From: Helianthus annuus
Taxonomy: Eukaryota; Streptophyta; Magnoliopsida; Asterales; Asteraceae
Length of the DNA: 64,000 nucleotides
Reading direction: 5' to 3'
Assembly (NCBI RefSeq): GCF_002127325.2
Contig: NC_035443.2
Coordinates: 145,218,073-145,282,072 of the forward strand
Of this stretch, positions 34,467 to 46,346 are shown piece by piece (within the stretch, counting starts at the first letter, position 1; every line of letters starts with the position of its first letter). The position numbers were made by a program, and so were the translations under genes. The notes under the pieces were generated by a model. The model had not been told where the DNA came from. It saw only the letters and a list, made by a program, of their open reading frames with translations, and ran no database searches.

Positions 34467-35690
34467 GGGTGAGCGGGGCACTTCTCGGGGAGGGGAGTGG
34501 GGAGTGAAGTCCCCGAGCGGGAACACCGTCGCCATCAATTCGAGGAGGGGAAACGGGGTGTAGGGGCGGACATACATATAGCCCAAGGTGGGCGGGCGCA
34601 CCCCCGGGAAAAAAAATTTAGTGTTATTTTCCGTTGAAAATCTCGTCTGCACTCCTTGGATTTTTTCGTCCGCATCCCTTGAATTTTTTCATCCGCACCC
34701 CTTGGAATTTTTCGTCCACACACCTTAGGTAAAAAATGTTTTCGATTTATATTTTAAATTTTTTTTAGTAAACTCTAATTAAAAAAACTACCTAAATTAT
34801 ATAAACTTATACTACCCAACTTAACCCAAATACCCAATACCTTAACCCACTATTTCATTAAACATAATTAGCCCACTAATTACTAGCCCATTAACCAAAC
34901 TCAACCTAAGTTCAAACTATAATAATTAAAATAAGCCCAACAGTCCCTTAGAATTCATCCCGCCATCCCTCTCTTGGGTTGTCTCCTACCAGCGATCATC
35001 GACCACAACAACAACCACAACAGCACGTCATCAGCAGCCGCGAACCACCGCCGTCCGACACCAAAGGGTAACAAAATTCTTAAATAGGTTTGAAATTTCA
35101 TGTGTTTTGACGTTGTTTATGGTTGTTTAGATGATTTTTAGGGTGATTATGTTGTTTAGATGATTTTTAGGGTGATTACACACGATTTCTAGGGTTGAAA
35201 ATTAAAATTGAAACATTATTTTATGGAGTGATGAACTTATGCATCAATTTGTTTGTGATAGGAACCATGAGTAGGGACGTTATGGCGCAATTTCTTTTGT
35301 TTTACATGACCCGACCCGAACCGACCCGATACGAACCGATTTTTTTACTTATATACCTAGGGGCCTAAAATTTTTAAAAATGTTTCGCACCCCCATGGAA
35401 AAATTCCTGGGTCCGCCACTGGTGGGGTGGGGGAGCGGTGTGTACTCACCGATTGAGAGAGAGGAGAGAGAGAGAGAGAGTGGGTGATTGGTTGTTAATA
35501 TGGGTCCACCCTTTTTCCACCAATCATATTTTTTTTCTTATTTTTTTATAGAAAAAATAATTGTGTGAGTGGAGTGATGCCAACGTTTGAGTGCAAAATA
35601 GGGACTTAAGAGGGGAGTTGACGTGGCGCGTGCTGATTGGGTGTGTGTAAGAGATGTCACTTCCCTAAGAGAGGAGTGCCCCTCTCACCC
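34467..35690. mobile_element. PIF/Harbinger-type MITE, carrying a nested element
   Basis: Ends GGGTGAGCGGGGCACTTCTC and the inverse of the right end (GGGTGAGAGGGGCACTCCTC) match at 18 of 20 bases. TTA lies on both sides (34464-34466, 35691-35693). Without the nested insertion its own length is about 360 bp. Confidence 0.85.
34561..35421. mobile_element. hAT-like element nested in the MITE, with captured leader-like DNA
   Basis: The ends TAGGGGCGGAC and GTCCGCCACTG are inverse to each other at eight of eleven bases, the family seen at 26620 and 46175. Flanks ACGGGGTG and GTGGGGTG match at six of eight. Inside are three 23-bp repeats (34650-34720; core CCTTGGAATTTTTCGTCC) and a CA-rich stretch at 34980-35070 resembling a gene leader followed by a GGTAAC donor-like site. 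No protein recognised. Confidence 0.65.
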
Positions 35691-35693
35691 TTA

Positions 35694-36645
35694 TATTTAA
35701 ACTTTAAAGTAAACAATTTTAATTGATATGAGAGTAAAGATGTTAGTTCGTCTATTTATAAAAAAAAACTATATAATAAATAATCAGTAGAATAAAACTA
35801 TTGATTGGGTGAAGGAAGTTAGTTAAGTTACTATAACTTTTACTAAAAGAAAACGGTTTATCAAAAGTTATAATAATCCAGAAATTAATTTTAGTTTTCA
35901 TTTTCATTTTCATTTTCATTTTCATTTTGAGGAATTATAGAATGCCCATCTTGTTGAGCCCTACCAACTTTGAATACTATTGTAAAAGAACTCAAATGAT
36001 CTTCAACACTTGGAACATGGAATCTAACTTTTTTGCTTCGCAAGGGTAAATAATCTCACAAGAGCTAGTGTTAGTGTGGGGTACCCCACTTGTTAGAGGC
36101 ACATGCTTTTTAAATAGAAGATCACAGGTTTAAAACTGGGTAAATGAGTAATTTAGAATTATTGGTGTAAAGTAGAAAAATAACATTTGCCGTTCATACA
36201 AATAATCATAAGCATCAGCATAGCTTAGTGGCTTAGGGCATTCAACACGCGGTGTTTCTATACATAAAAATCTTGTTAAGGGTCTGTTATTATTTTCACG
36301 TATGATACTTTGTCTTTGAAATGTAAGATTGTCGAGCACAATATATAAATTCTAATACACAAATATAAAGTGAACACACAAAATTGGTTAGGTAAACTCT
36401 TATATCTTTTTTCTTCTTTTTTTAAAGGCCAACAGAATTTTTATTTTGTAAAACAAGCAAGCAACTTACACCAAACAGAACTTGCAGCCATCAAAACAGA
36501 ATTTTTATCTTATATCTTATTAACACTATCATCACATAGATATAATTAATTTTTTTATTGTTATGATCTTCTGTTATAACTATCTCTGATAACATATTTT
36601 ATCTTTAAATATTTACTACATCCAAAAATAACTTTCGACTCGATC
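35694..36645. other. Spacer with possible SINE relics, no gene seen
   Basis: A TTTTCATTTTCA tandem lies at 35895-35930. Around 36075-36145 a B-box-like GGTTTAAAACTGG follows a GTGGGGTACCCCAC dyad; at 36219-36240 an A-box-like TAGCTTAGTGG appears. These could be tRNA-derived SINE pieces. The frames here are short and unsupported. Confidence 0.35.
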
Positions 36646-36648
36646 TTA

Positions 36649-38490
36649 AGGTATAAGGAGTGGTTAAACACTTTAAAGTGGCAAACCAAAAAATCGACCA
36701 ATCAGAGCGCGCCATGTCAATTAGGCAAAAGTGTTTAAACTTTGCTGAAAAGTGTTGGCAATGGTTTAAACACTTGCTGAAGTGGTAAACTTTTATTATT
36801 ATTTTTTTTTTGCAATATTTTATTTAATATAAATAAATTTAGGATATATACATTAAATTAAAAAACAATAAAGTTTCATAAATTAAATTAAAAACATCAA
36901 AGTTACACTAAATTAAAAAACAATAAAATTACATTAACATGAAACAATTTAAACTAGTCTTCGTCGGAATCGACCAAAAGATGGGGTAAATCTTGACTTG
37001 CGAGATGATCTACGAGATCGTGTTTGAGTCTCCAATGGGTGTCTTCATTCATCAACTCGCCCAGCACCGTATCGTCTAGAGCCGGCTCGACCGGAGGATC
37101 CCGAATGTGCACCGGTGCTATGGCCTTTCCATCATCTTTCAAAATCATGTTGTGTAAAATAATACACGTGTACACGACATTCCTAATTTTTTTTAACCGA
37201 TCTTGCTCGCATCGGTCGACTCAATACACCCCATTTCCCCTTTAAAACACCAAAAGCCTGTTCGACGTCTTTTCTTGCCGCCTCATGTTGCCTCTTGAAT
37301 TTCTTTTCGTTTACTTCGTGAGGGTAAGGGATCGACTTCACAAACACGGACCACGAAGGGTAGATTCCATCCACGAGCAAATAACCACGTTTGTATAAAT
37401 GGTTGTTAACGTAAAATGGACATTTTGGCGCGGTTCCATTTCGTTCCGTTAAAAATAACGGAGATTGTTGTAGAACATTGATATCGTTTTGAGAACCGGG
37501 TGGACCGGCAAAAGCATGCCAAAACCATAAGTCTTGAGAAGCAACCACTTCGAGCATAACAGTCGGGTATCTATGATCTCCTCGCATATATTGGCCTCGA
37601 TACTCTGTCGGACAAAAACACCAAACGAAATGGGTGCAATCAAGGCTACCGAACATACCTGGAAGGTGATGTTTTTCCTCATGAGCTTGGTATAAAAGTG
37701 CCATGTCGTGGCTTGTCGGTCTACGTAAGAACTCTGGACCATATATTTTGCAAACCGTGTCACAAAAATATTCTAGGCACTCGCGGGAAGTACTCGTCGT
37801 TCTCGTCTGGAGTGTTTCCAGTTGCGAGCTGTTTAATAGCCGATGTCACCTTTTGCAAGGGCGTAAAGCCCTTCCTACCTCGCGCATCGGGGGCCTCTAC
37901 AAACCACGGGTCGTTCTCTTCCACATCGGACACAATTTTTAGAAACAAACGTTTCGACATACGGAACCTATGCCGAAAGATATCTTCGTTGTACTTCGGG
38001 TCTTCGACAAAATAATCCGCCATGAGTGTCTCATGCCCCTCCTCACGTTGACGTTCAATATATCTCCTTCGGTTAGACGTGCCGGTATCTTGAAGTTCGG
38101 CTTCTTCGATGAGATTTTGAAAAAAAAGAATGCTACTATCGGATGAATCGTCGCTAGTCATGGGTGGGAACCATAACGGGAGTTCATCCGCCATTTTGTA
38201 TGGTAAACTTTTAGAAGGAATTTGTGGTATTTTTTGGTTTGTTTGAGTATAAATTTGAAGGTATATGGTTAAATGGTTTATTGTGTTATATATAGTTTAA
38301 TTTTAATTTTTTTTTTTAAACGGTAATATTACCGTTGGAGGTGGCCCCCCCACGTTTCAAAATCATCTTCCCGACTCGGTAAACCTTTACCGATTGAGCA
38401 AGTTTGCCGCATCGCCAAAAGGTTGGCGGCGGTGTTTGCCGATCGGCAAACTAGTTTGCCGAGCTTCATCGAGTTCCACTCCGTATGCCC
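36649..38490 (-). mobile_element. PIF/Harbinger element with both ends and target duplication
   Basis: The ends AGGTATAAGGAGTGG (36649-36663) and CCACTCCGTATGCCC (38476-38490) are inverted repeats, with TTA at 36646-36648 and 38491-38493. The 1.84-kb element holds the transposase reading frame on the minus strand and nothing else. The Myb-like partner gene of complete plant Harbinger elements is missing. Subterminal words (AGTGGCAAAC, AATCGACCAATCAGAGCG) are shared with the MITE at 51141-51479. Confidence 0.9.
36954..38194 (-). pseudogene. PIF/Harbinger DDE transposase, two frameshifts
   Basis: The protein starts MADELPLWFPPM at 38194. An N-terminal part (YFVEDPKYNEDIFRHRFRMS, then [19 protein letters not shown]) leads to a deletion near 37785, after which another frame continues [20 protein letters not shown]. 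The catalytic core is clear: first D in [10 protein letters not shown], second D in [12 protein letters not shown], and E in [16 protein letters not shown], with LVDGIYPSW between. A one-base expansion of an A8 run near 37192 shifts the frame again before [15 protein letters not shown] and the stop at 36954. The domain is that of plant Harbinger transposases. The frameshifts make it inactive unless bypassed. Confidence 0.92.
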
Positions 38491-38748
38491 TTAAATGTAT
38501 ATTTTCAATGGTTAATGGAAAAACTGATAAACTAAATATTAAGACATGCTTTTTTCTAGAGACTCAAAATATTTAACTTTAAAAGTAGGTTTTTCACAAC
38601 AATCATAAAATTTGCCACTAGTGAAAAAGTAATTAAATATATAATTGGAAGAAAAAAAAATCACAATTTACATATATTGTCTTCAACTTTTTCAATATTA
38701 TATACTTTATTTTATAAATGAATAAAAAAATAAACATTAACAGTATAA

Positions 38749-38910
38749 CAGACGGAAAAAGAATTCCACGTGGGCATCGGGTTACATTTCTAAATTCTAT
38801 TTAACTGGATAACGCAAGACTACCTAACGAGTGGGCAACATTTAACGACCGTTAACTTTTAACATTTTCTGCTTAAAGTCTATAAATCGGGCCGTTACAT
38901 TGAGGTTGCC
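38749..38910 (+). promoter_or_regulatory. Upstream duplicate of the pectate lyase promoter
   Basis: About 160 bp here match the promoter at 39743-39900: GACGGAAAAAGAAT, a CACGTG G-box (38767-38772), CGGGTTACATTT, AACGACCGTTAACTTTTAACAT and a TATA box (CTATAAAT, about 38878-38886) followed by CCGTTACATTG. No coding exon follows. Either the promoter was duplicated or a tandem gene copy was lost. Confidence 0.75.
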
Positions 38911-39742
38911 AGGTTGCCACTATGAAAGAACAAATAAATAATATCAAAACTATTAAGGATTTTCAAACGTCATTTCTTTAGGGTTTTTTTCATAATAATT
39001 TATTTACCAAATAAATATTTTTTTTTCTCTAATAATTTGTTTCTGTAAACTTTTAAAAAATGTTATAAATATGTTTTTTTTAACATTCGGCTATAAATTA
39101 TATTGTAAACAAAGTAATATTCAAAATAAAACAATTTTTTTTTGTTTTGTAAAACTATACCGAATATCATTACCACAATGATACGAAACCGATACCGTAC
39201 TAAACCGATCGGAAACATCGGCAGGATAGCAATATTCGTTTTTATAGCTTTCGATTTCAACACAAGTTGGTTTCTAGTTTCGGTATTTTTTGCATTACCA
39301 ATAACGAACCAGTTCAGTACAACCATCACCACTACAATGAGTTTGTGTTTTTACTCATTTCGATTTTGGTTACTTTTGGTAAGGATACCGAATATTTTTT
39401 TTTCAATATTTAGGTATAGACTCTATTGAGAAAAAAAGTGGTATTAAATAAGAAATAATTTTTATATCATAAACTATACAGCGTAACGATACCATACCAT
39501 ATCAAACTATACAAATACCAATCGGATAACATTAGTATTGTTAACCGTATCCTTTTTTTAATGATTTTTCGATGTAAAACATATGTGGTGTACTCTATAT
39601 ATTTTTTATTAGATAAGATAACTTTTGTGTAATTAACCTAATACCTAAGTTTTCAACTTAGGTAAAAAAAAAAAACATAAACGAATAATAAAATAAGTAA
39701 CCATGTACACAAAAATTTTCCCTCTATATACATTTACATTTA
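38911..39742. other. Insertion-like spacer between the two promoter copies
   Basis: AT-rich, with ATACCGAA/CGGTATTTTT words in both orientations between 39150 and 39550, like the interior of a hAT-type MITE. No gene; the frames on both strands around 39063-39430 are mirror shadows. Confidence 0.4.
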
Positions 39743-39900
39743 ACGGACGGAAAAAGAATGCCACGTGAGAATCAGGTTACATTTCCAGTTAACCGGATTA
39801 CCTAACGAATGGACAACAATTAACGACCGTTAACTTTTAACATCTTCTGCCACAACTCTATAAATAAAGCGGTTACATTGCAGCTGCCGTTCTAACTTCC
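39743..39900 (+). promoter_or_regulatory. Proximal promoter of the pectate lyase gene
   Basis: It contains a G-box CACGTG (39762-39767), a conserved AACGACCGTTAACTTTTAACAT block (MYB-like AACNG and GTTAAC words) and a TATA box TATAAATA (39859-39866). The TATA lies 124 bp before the first ATG, leaving room for a leader with a (CA)n-rich stretch. Transcription start is not determined. Confidence 0.7.
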
Positions 39901-39989
39901 TCTGACCACCAAACTGAAACACACACAAACACACACACAGTGTGTGTAAACATTCATCTTCAGTAGTGAAGGAGGAGGTTGAAACTTGA

Positions 39990-41217
39990 ATGTGTGCAAT
40001 GCCGATGGATGTACCGAAGAAACCGTTCGCCATTTGTTCATTTCTGTTTCTAATGCTGTTAATTGCTACCGCTGTGCACATAGAAAATGATTCAAACCTT
40101 AGGTTTGGATGATTTTGAGCTTGATTATTGTGTTATCATTTTCATCATTTATGTTTTCGAAATCTGTTAGAAATGTGGAAAGTGAACGCAATGTTTCGTG
40201 TTTTAGAGATATTTTAGGTCGAATTACAGAGTGTTTGTTTTGATTAGCTGTTCTAATTAGGCTTAAAGTTTGTTTTCATCATTTACATTTGTGAATTCTG
40301 TTAAAATTACGCAGTGTTTCTTTAATTATATGAGCTAATTAGGCTCTCAAAGTTCTTCATTAGTTAAATCAGAAGCTTACATGTGTGTTATACCGTACAG
40401 GACTGCGGAAACAGAGAAGTTGCAGAACCAGAGCTTCTACGACTCATCAATGGCGGCAAGGTAAAAACAATAGACATTTGATAAAAAAAAAAACTTTAGT
40501 AGTTTCATCAGAGTTTTTATCTTCTACAACGAGGAGTAGATTCATTGCAGTACGGTTATAACTTATTAGAATCACAACCGTTGAGATACCGGATTTTGAG
40601 ATCTGGACGGTTAATTTGCAGCAGTTGTTGATGTTACAATTCCTCTTATTCATTGGATCCTGTTAACATTTCAGATTCTAAAAACCGTTTTTGTTATTTG
40701 TTTTTCTCTCCACTTTTAGACCGTTATAACCGTAAAAAAGTTGCACTGTTGTGTTTCTCTCTCACACACTGAAAACACACACACATACATCTCACTTTTT
40801 GTGACGGATATAGTACGCTTGTTCCCTGCACACGCTGTCGCTAATTAATGGCCGTGCGTGCTTGCTTTTTGCGACTATGAATGGGATTAAAATTGTTTAA
40901 AAAAAAAATTAATTTGAGTTATGTGTGGAGTTACGCAGAATAAAGGAGATTGAAGCTTTGAATGATAATGCAGTTCAAGATCCAGAAGAGGTTGTCTCTC
41001 ATGTTGAAATGTGAGTGTATCTATTTACACACATATAGAAATGATTTTATAATTCATGTTTAAAGTTTGTTTTAAAGGAAAATGATGATACATTCAGTAA
41101 AACTAAATATATTAAACTAATTTGAATGGATTTTACTTTTTAGTGACATGGGGATGGTAGACATAAACAAATGATTTGAGGAATTCTCTTCCTGTTTCGA
41201 AGTCACACAAAACTAGA

Positions 41218-41262
<45 letters not shown>

Positions 41263-44200
41263 AGGTGACATTCCATCTCAAACATATAAATTAGAAACGT
41301 TTTTAGGAATTACTTTACTCTTAGAGTTAGGTATTAAATATTAATGTGGTGTTGCTCTCTTTGAGATCGAAGGTTCAAGTCCTGTTAAAGACGACTTTTA
41401 TGTAATTTAAGTTGCTTAAAAAATTATTTTACTATTTTAGGCTATGAAAATGTATTATTATTGTTATTAGTTTAAATCTATCATATGTTAGTTTTGTTTA
41501 TTATATAATAAGCCAATTTCATCTTTTAAACAAAATAAATTAGTTGTACTTGATTACACACTAAAGGTTAGAGATGTTCAAAAAGAGAACAGGCATGTTA
41601 ATTTTTTAAAAGAAAAAGTTAGTCGTGTAATTAAAAATGGTGAACTAAATATAGTATTTCTTTTAACGAAAATTATTTTTTATTATGGATAATTTCATAT
41701 ACATTTAAGAAAAACTGGTATAATACCAAACATTTAAGAAAAAAAAAAACTAATATCAAATATACACATTTAGAACACTTAAAATCCTGTATCTGTCCAT
41801 TTTACTATATTGCAAATTATATTATGACCAATATATTTTTACACTTTATCAACCTATAAACTATTTGGCAAATGTGTTTATGTAATAAACATATAAAATA
41901 GTATATTCAATGTTAGACCGGTGGGTGTGGCTTAGCGCCACCCGCCACCTAAGCCTCCATAGCATCCCTGGGGCGTCATCGTCCACACCGAGCAAATGAA
42001 AGGGGGGCCCATCCTTCTTCTCGCCATTGTGTTAACGTAAGAAAAGGGGTGCAGGTGGGGCCCACCTCTTTTCAACCAAAATTTTTTTTAACTTTGTTTA
42101 ATAGGAGACTTTATACACACCCTGCAAGTTAAAGGAAGTAGCTTTAAAGCCCCTTGTGTGATGTGGCGTTTACGTGGCGTGATAAAGCCCCTAAGGGTTT
42201 TATACCGCACCCTCCAGCCTAATGGTTTTCACTCTGTAAAAAGAAATTAATATAGGAAATTAACCTTTTTACAAACCAATGCTATACTTCTGTGCCTAAA
42301 TTGCCATAACAGAGGAACCAACCCATGTGCTCCTACTTTGACCTAGACGAAATCAGACTACATAACCTTACACATGGTTTTCTGATCGATTTTGACATCT
42401 TTGCAACCGGTTTTAACCCAACTCCTTATTGGCTATTGCATTTCCTTTACATGCCACATGTAAATTTTTCTACTTTTTAACTTTTTCATATGTTAGAAAC
42501 TGTTTTAGTCGTTTAACTTCTGTAAAGTCACTATGCTCCCATATATTCGTTTCTTATGTCAAATGGTTTTCTTTTTAAGTTACCCATACCTCCAAAATCT
42601 TACTACTCAACAAACTAATCTTTGCCATGTGCCACGCATGTGCTTCCAAAGAAAGATAAAGTAATATTCAATCTTATTCACTTTTAAAAGGGAATTAAAA
42701 TTCACACAACCGGTATCTCTATCTATATGTACATACATAGAGAGAGTTAGAGTGAAAAGGATGTGAGAATAAGATAATAGGGGTGTGAGAATAGAATCAC
42801 CCTTTTTTTTAAATTCAACCAGGATTTTCCTCGTGCGCTATACGACCGGAGTTTGGTCGTTTTCCCTTGTGCTACACGGTGTGACTTTTGTCGTTATCGC
42901 CTTAACTCATTAGAAACTATGAAAGCGAATATCCCTGATTATACCAATTCTCTAAACCTTAATAAAAAAAAAAACTAAACATGTTTATTTTTTATGGTAA
43001 AATTATAAAACAAAATCAAAGTCTTGTTGAAATATGGAAAATCTAAAGTTTACTGCACACTATAAAAACCACACAAAAAGACAAAATAGGTATTATTCCT
43101 AACTGGTCTTTTAAATATTATATAACAAAATAGTGACATATTTTGAATCTTGTTGAGTCGATAAACCATGATTGATTACATATAAAGAAAAATTGGTTGG
43201 TCATTTGGGTAACATGTTATGGGAAAATTTTGTCAATTCATTTATTTCTTATTATTTAAACTTACAATAAAAATAAAATTCGCCACATTTTTCACCATTC
43301 TGACCAGATAGTACGTGATTATGTAATATGCAGGACCATGAGAAACAACACCGAGAGAAGGAAACTAGGATACTTCTCATGTGGGACGGGTAACCCTATT
43401 GACGACTGCTGGCGTTGCGACCCAAACTGGCACCACAACCGCAAGCGCCTAGCAGACTGCGGCATTGGGTTCGGACGAAACGCAATCGGAGGCCGCGAAG
43501 GTCGTTTCTATGTGGTCACCGACCACCGAGACGATGACCCAGTCAACCCACGGCCCGGGACCCTACGCCACGCCGTCATACAAACCGCCCCCCTCTGGAT
43601 CGTGTTCAAACGCGACATGGTGATACAACTAAAGCAAGAACTTATTATGAACAGCTTTAAAACCATCGATGCGCGCGGAGTGAATGTGCACATAGCTAAT
43701 GGAGCTTGTTTAACTCTTCAGTTTATTACTAATGTTATTATTCATGGGTTGCATATTCATGATTGTAAACCAACTGGTAATGCCTTAGTTAGAAGCTCTC
43801 CTTCACATTATGGTTGGAGAACAAGGGCTGATGGTGATGCTATTTCCATTTTTGGATCTAGTCATATTTGGATTGATCATAACTCTCTTTCTAATTGTGC
43901 TGATGGGCTTGTTGATGCTGTTATGGGCTCCACTGCCATCACTATTTCCAATAATCATTTTGCTCACCACAATGAGGTCAGTAAATCTTTACATTATAGT
44001 TACATGTGACAAATTACCATGTTTATAAATGGTTGAAATTGACCTATCTGTCTAAATTGAAGCAAATCGGTAGGCTTAGCTGGTTTTGACGTTTTAATGG
44101 TCCGCCCTTATAAACTTTTTTTATATACTTTTATGAACCATTTTTTTATCATTTTATAAAATTTAACGGAAACTAATAATTTTGAAAAATTAAATAAAAT

Positions 44201-45492
44201 CAACCGTTAAACCATTAAAACAGAGCCGGCCCACTAACTCCGCCAGTTTGGTTAGTAGTTTCTTGAAAACGTAGAGGTGCACAAAGTAACCGTAACCAGT
44301 TAATAAGGAGTAACCGATTAGTTGCTATTTTAACCATAGGTTAGTAACCGGTTAGGGGTTTCTTTAGAAATAACAAGTTATTTTAACCGATGTACCGGTT
44401 AACCGGGAAAAACTGATAAAAACTTGAAAATAACCCGTTAATTAACCGAAAATAACTGGTTATTAACCCCCGCCGGTCAAAGTGAATAACCGAACCAATT
44501 ACTTAAAACTTCAGCGTAGGTCAAACTTGCTTAACTTGACGGTAAACACCCTAATCGGGCTGGACTGACCCGAAATGTCTTTTTATAAAAAAAAGTATAT
44601 CTTATAATAAATAATTAAATGTCATAATTGTCACTCATGATTAAAAAAACAACAATTTATGTACTTGTAATAATGACTTATTGCAAAACAGGTGATGTTG
44701 TTGGGGCATAGTGATTCTTATTATAGAGACAAGATGATGCAAGTGACTATAGCATATAACCATTTTGGTAAAGGTTTAATTCAGAGAATGCCAAGGTATA
44801 TTATTAATTAATGTCTTTAATTCACTGTACGTGTAAGGTGGTGCATCTATCTGACTCATTCTCTTTTTGTTATTAAATAAATAAATAAATATATTTGCAG
44901 GTGTAGACATGGGTATTTCCATGTGGTTAACAATGACTACACTCACTGGGAGATGTATGCTATTGGTGGAAGTGCAAGCCCCACCATCAACAGCCAAGGC
45001 AACAGATATCTTGCACCTAATAATCCTTTCGCAAAAGAGGTACTTTGGGATGTTTAGATGTAACCGTATTTGGTCGCGGATCCAGTAATTTTTTTTTGTG
45101 TAGAATCAACACGTTTAACCGAACTTTCAATGTAGTATAAGTCCGCCCCTGATTATTTTAAATTATCTTTTTAATTTTTAACAAGAAAAGGAATAGTTAT
45201 TTTAACCAAAATTTTCAAATAACACATCACAAGATTCTGAATAATGTTGATTTTGAAATGGTAATTACAGGTTACAAAAAGGGTTGATACTGATATACAT
45301 AAATGGCATGGGTGGAACTGGAGATCAGAAGGTGATCTACTTCTTAACGGTGCGTATTTCACTCCATCCGGGGGAGGTGCATCTGCAAGCTACGCTAAAG
45401 CGTCAAGTTTAGGGGCCAAATCATCTAGCATGGTTGCCGCCATAACCGCCAACGCTGGTGTTCTCAAATGTCGTAGGGGTCACCAATGCTAG
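39990..45492 (+). CDS. Pectate lyase (polysaccharide lyase family 1), seven exons
   Basis: Exons: 39990-40102, 40401-40460, 40939-41010, 43334-43976, 44692-44795, 44901-45039, 45271-45492; every intron is GT-AG and all joins keep frame, giving 450 residues. The enzyme cleaves de-esterified pectin in the cell wall by calcium-dependent beta-elimination. Residues about 12-28 ([17 protein letters not shown]) form a signal peptide. Residues about 57-81 hold the plant N-terminal helix ([19 protein letters not shown]). Then come [18 protein letters not shown] (98-115), [19 protein letters not shown] (248-266), [20 protein letters not shown] (272-291; probable calcium-binding Asp) and RMPRCRHG (328-335; the R-x-P-x-x-R catalytic site). 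It ends CRRGHQC. In-frame ATGs also occur at 39999 and 40005; I chose the first. No break is visible, so it is probably functional. Intron 3 (2.3 kb) and introns 4 and 6 carry MITEs. Confidence 0.95.
41220..41257 (+). repeat. Poly(T) tract in pectate lyase intron 3
   Basis: About 38 uninterrupted T bases follow CTAGATC. On the minus strand it could be the A tail of a retroposon. A B-box-like GGTTCAAGTCC lies nearby at 41371-41381. Confidence 0.9.
41913..42222. mobile_element. MITE in pectate lyase intron 3
   Basis: TTAGACCGGTGGGTGTGG at the left and the inverse of CCGCACCCTCCAGCCTAA at the right match at 14 of 18 positions. The interior is GC-rich (GGGGCGTCATCGTCC, GGTGGGGCCCACC) and resembles Harbinger-type MITEs with TTA/TAA ends. 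It is about 310 bp and lies well away from the splice sites. Confidence 0.7.
44272..44553. mobile_element. hAT-like MITE in pectate lyase intron 4
   Basis: Ends TAGAGGTGCAC and GTAAACACCCTA are loosely inverse, and the interior is full of AACCGGTTA/TAACCGAAAATAAC dyads typical of this kind of hAT-derived MITE. No clear 8-bp duplication was found. Confidence 0.5.
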
Positions 45493-46174
45493 CATCACCA
45501 CGTTGTTTTTCTTGGTCAGCGTTGTTTTTTTCACACTCCGTTCATCACCACGTTGTTGTGTGTTGTGTCGTGCAACCTCGGCCAAGTTCGAAGTGTTGTT
45601 CACCGCGCTCTACTTTGTGTTTTTAGATCTAACTAGGTATATTTGTTTTCGGTCACAAGATCTGATTCTTTTTTCTTTTTATTTTTTATGATTTCGTTCT
45701 AATTTTCAAAGTGTAATTTCGGTTATTTGAGTAGATACGAGTTGTAATGTTGAAGCTACTTGGGTCATGAAATGAAAAGATTTTTTTTTTTTTTTTTAAT
45801 TTTGGTGTGGGAATTATTATACATATGATGGTGATGGTGATGGTGATGATTGCACAAAAAGGCAAAAGCTTTCAGAAATTGTCAAAGCTTTGTAATGATC
45901 TTGTCTAAGACATTGGATCCGGTTTATACACAATCATTTTCCTCCAAATTGTATTTGACTTTTGTTGACCCAAACTGATTTTTTTTGTAATTTTGACCCA
46001 AAGCCCAAACTAATGCACAAGGTACAGGTAACTTGTGTCTCATTGGGTTGTAGAGAAGATATCAAGAGAGAGTGACAACTTTGTCCTACCGATGTACAAC
46101 TCACGCATGCATAACGTACCAACAAACAAAGCGTGTCATTAAAGATATCCCAAATGGATAGACGTACCCAAGAG
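45493..46174. other. 3' flank of the pectate lyase gene
   Basis: The 3' untranslated region starts here; no clear AATAAA was picked out. A T run (45780-45797) and a (GATGGT)4-like microsatellite (45828-45850) are present. No second gene. Confidence 0.4.
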
Positions 46175-46338
46175 CAGAGGCTACCCCTCAACCCCGTGTC
46201 CGTAGTGTAAAAATATCCCTTAACTCCATTTCCGTAGTGTAAAAATACCTCTCAACTCCGTTTCCATTATATAAAGGATACCTCTGATCCTAAAAAAAAT
46301 TAGGATACCCCTAACTTTTTGGGCTAGTTCCGCCACTG
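46175..46338. mobile_element. Short hAT element (CAGTGGCGGA family)
   Basis: CCCAAGAG is duplicated exactly at 46167-46174 and 46339-46346. Ends CAGAGGCTACC and TAGTTCCGCCACTG are imperfect inverse repeats. The interior has three 33-bp repeats with the core CAACTCCGTTTCCGTAGTG. Confidence 0.85.
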
Positions 46339-46346
46339 CCCAAGAG

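Noticed and set aside
36064..36240. Possible tRNA gene (A-box and B-box-like words)
   Set aside because: Boxes are not correctly spaced and no cloverleaf can be formed; at most a SINE relic.
43810..44028. 72-residue hydrophobic plus-strand frame inside the pectate lyase
   Set aside because: Shadow frame of exon 4; the real frame is supported by conserved motifs and splice sites.
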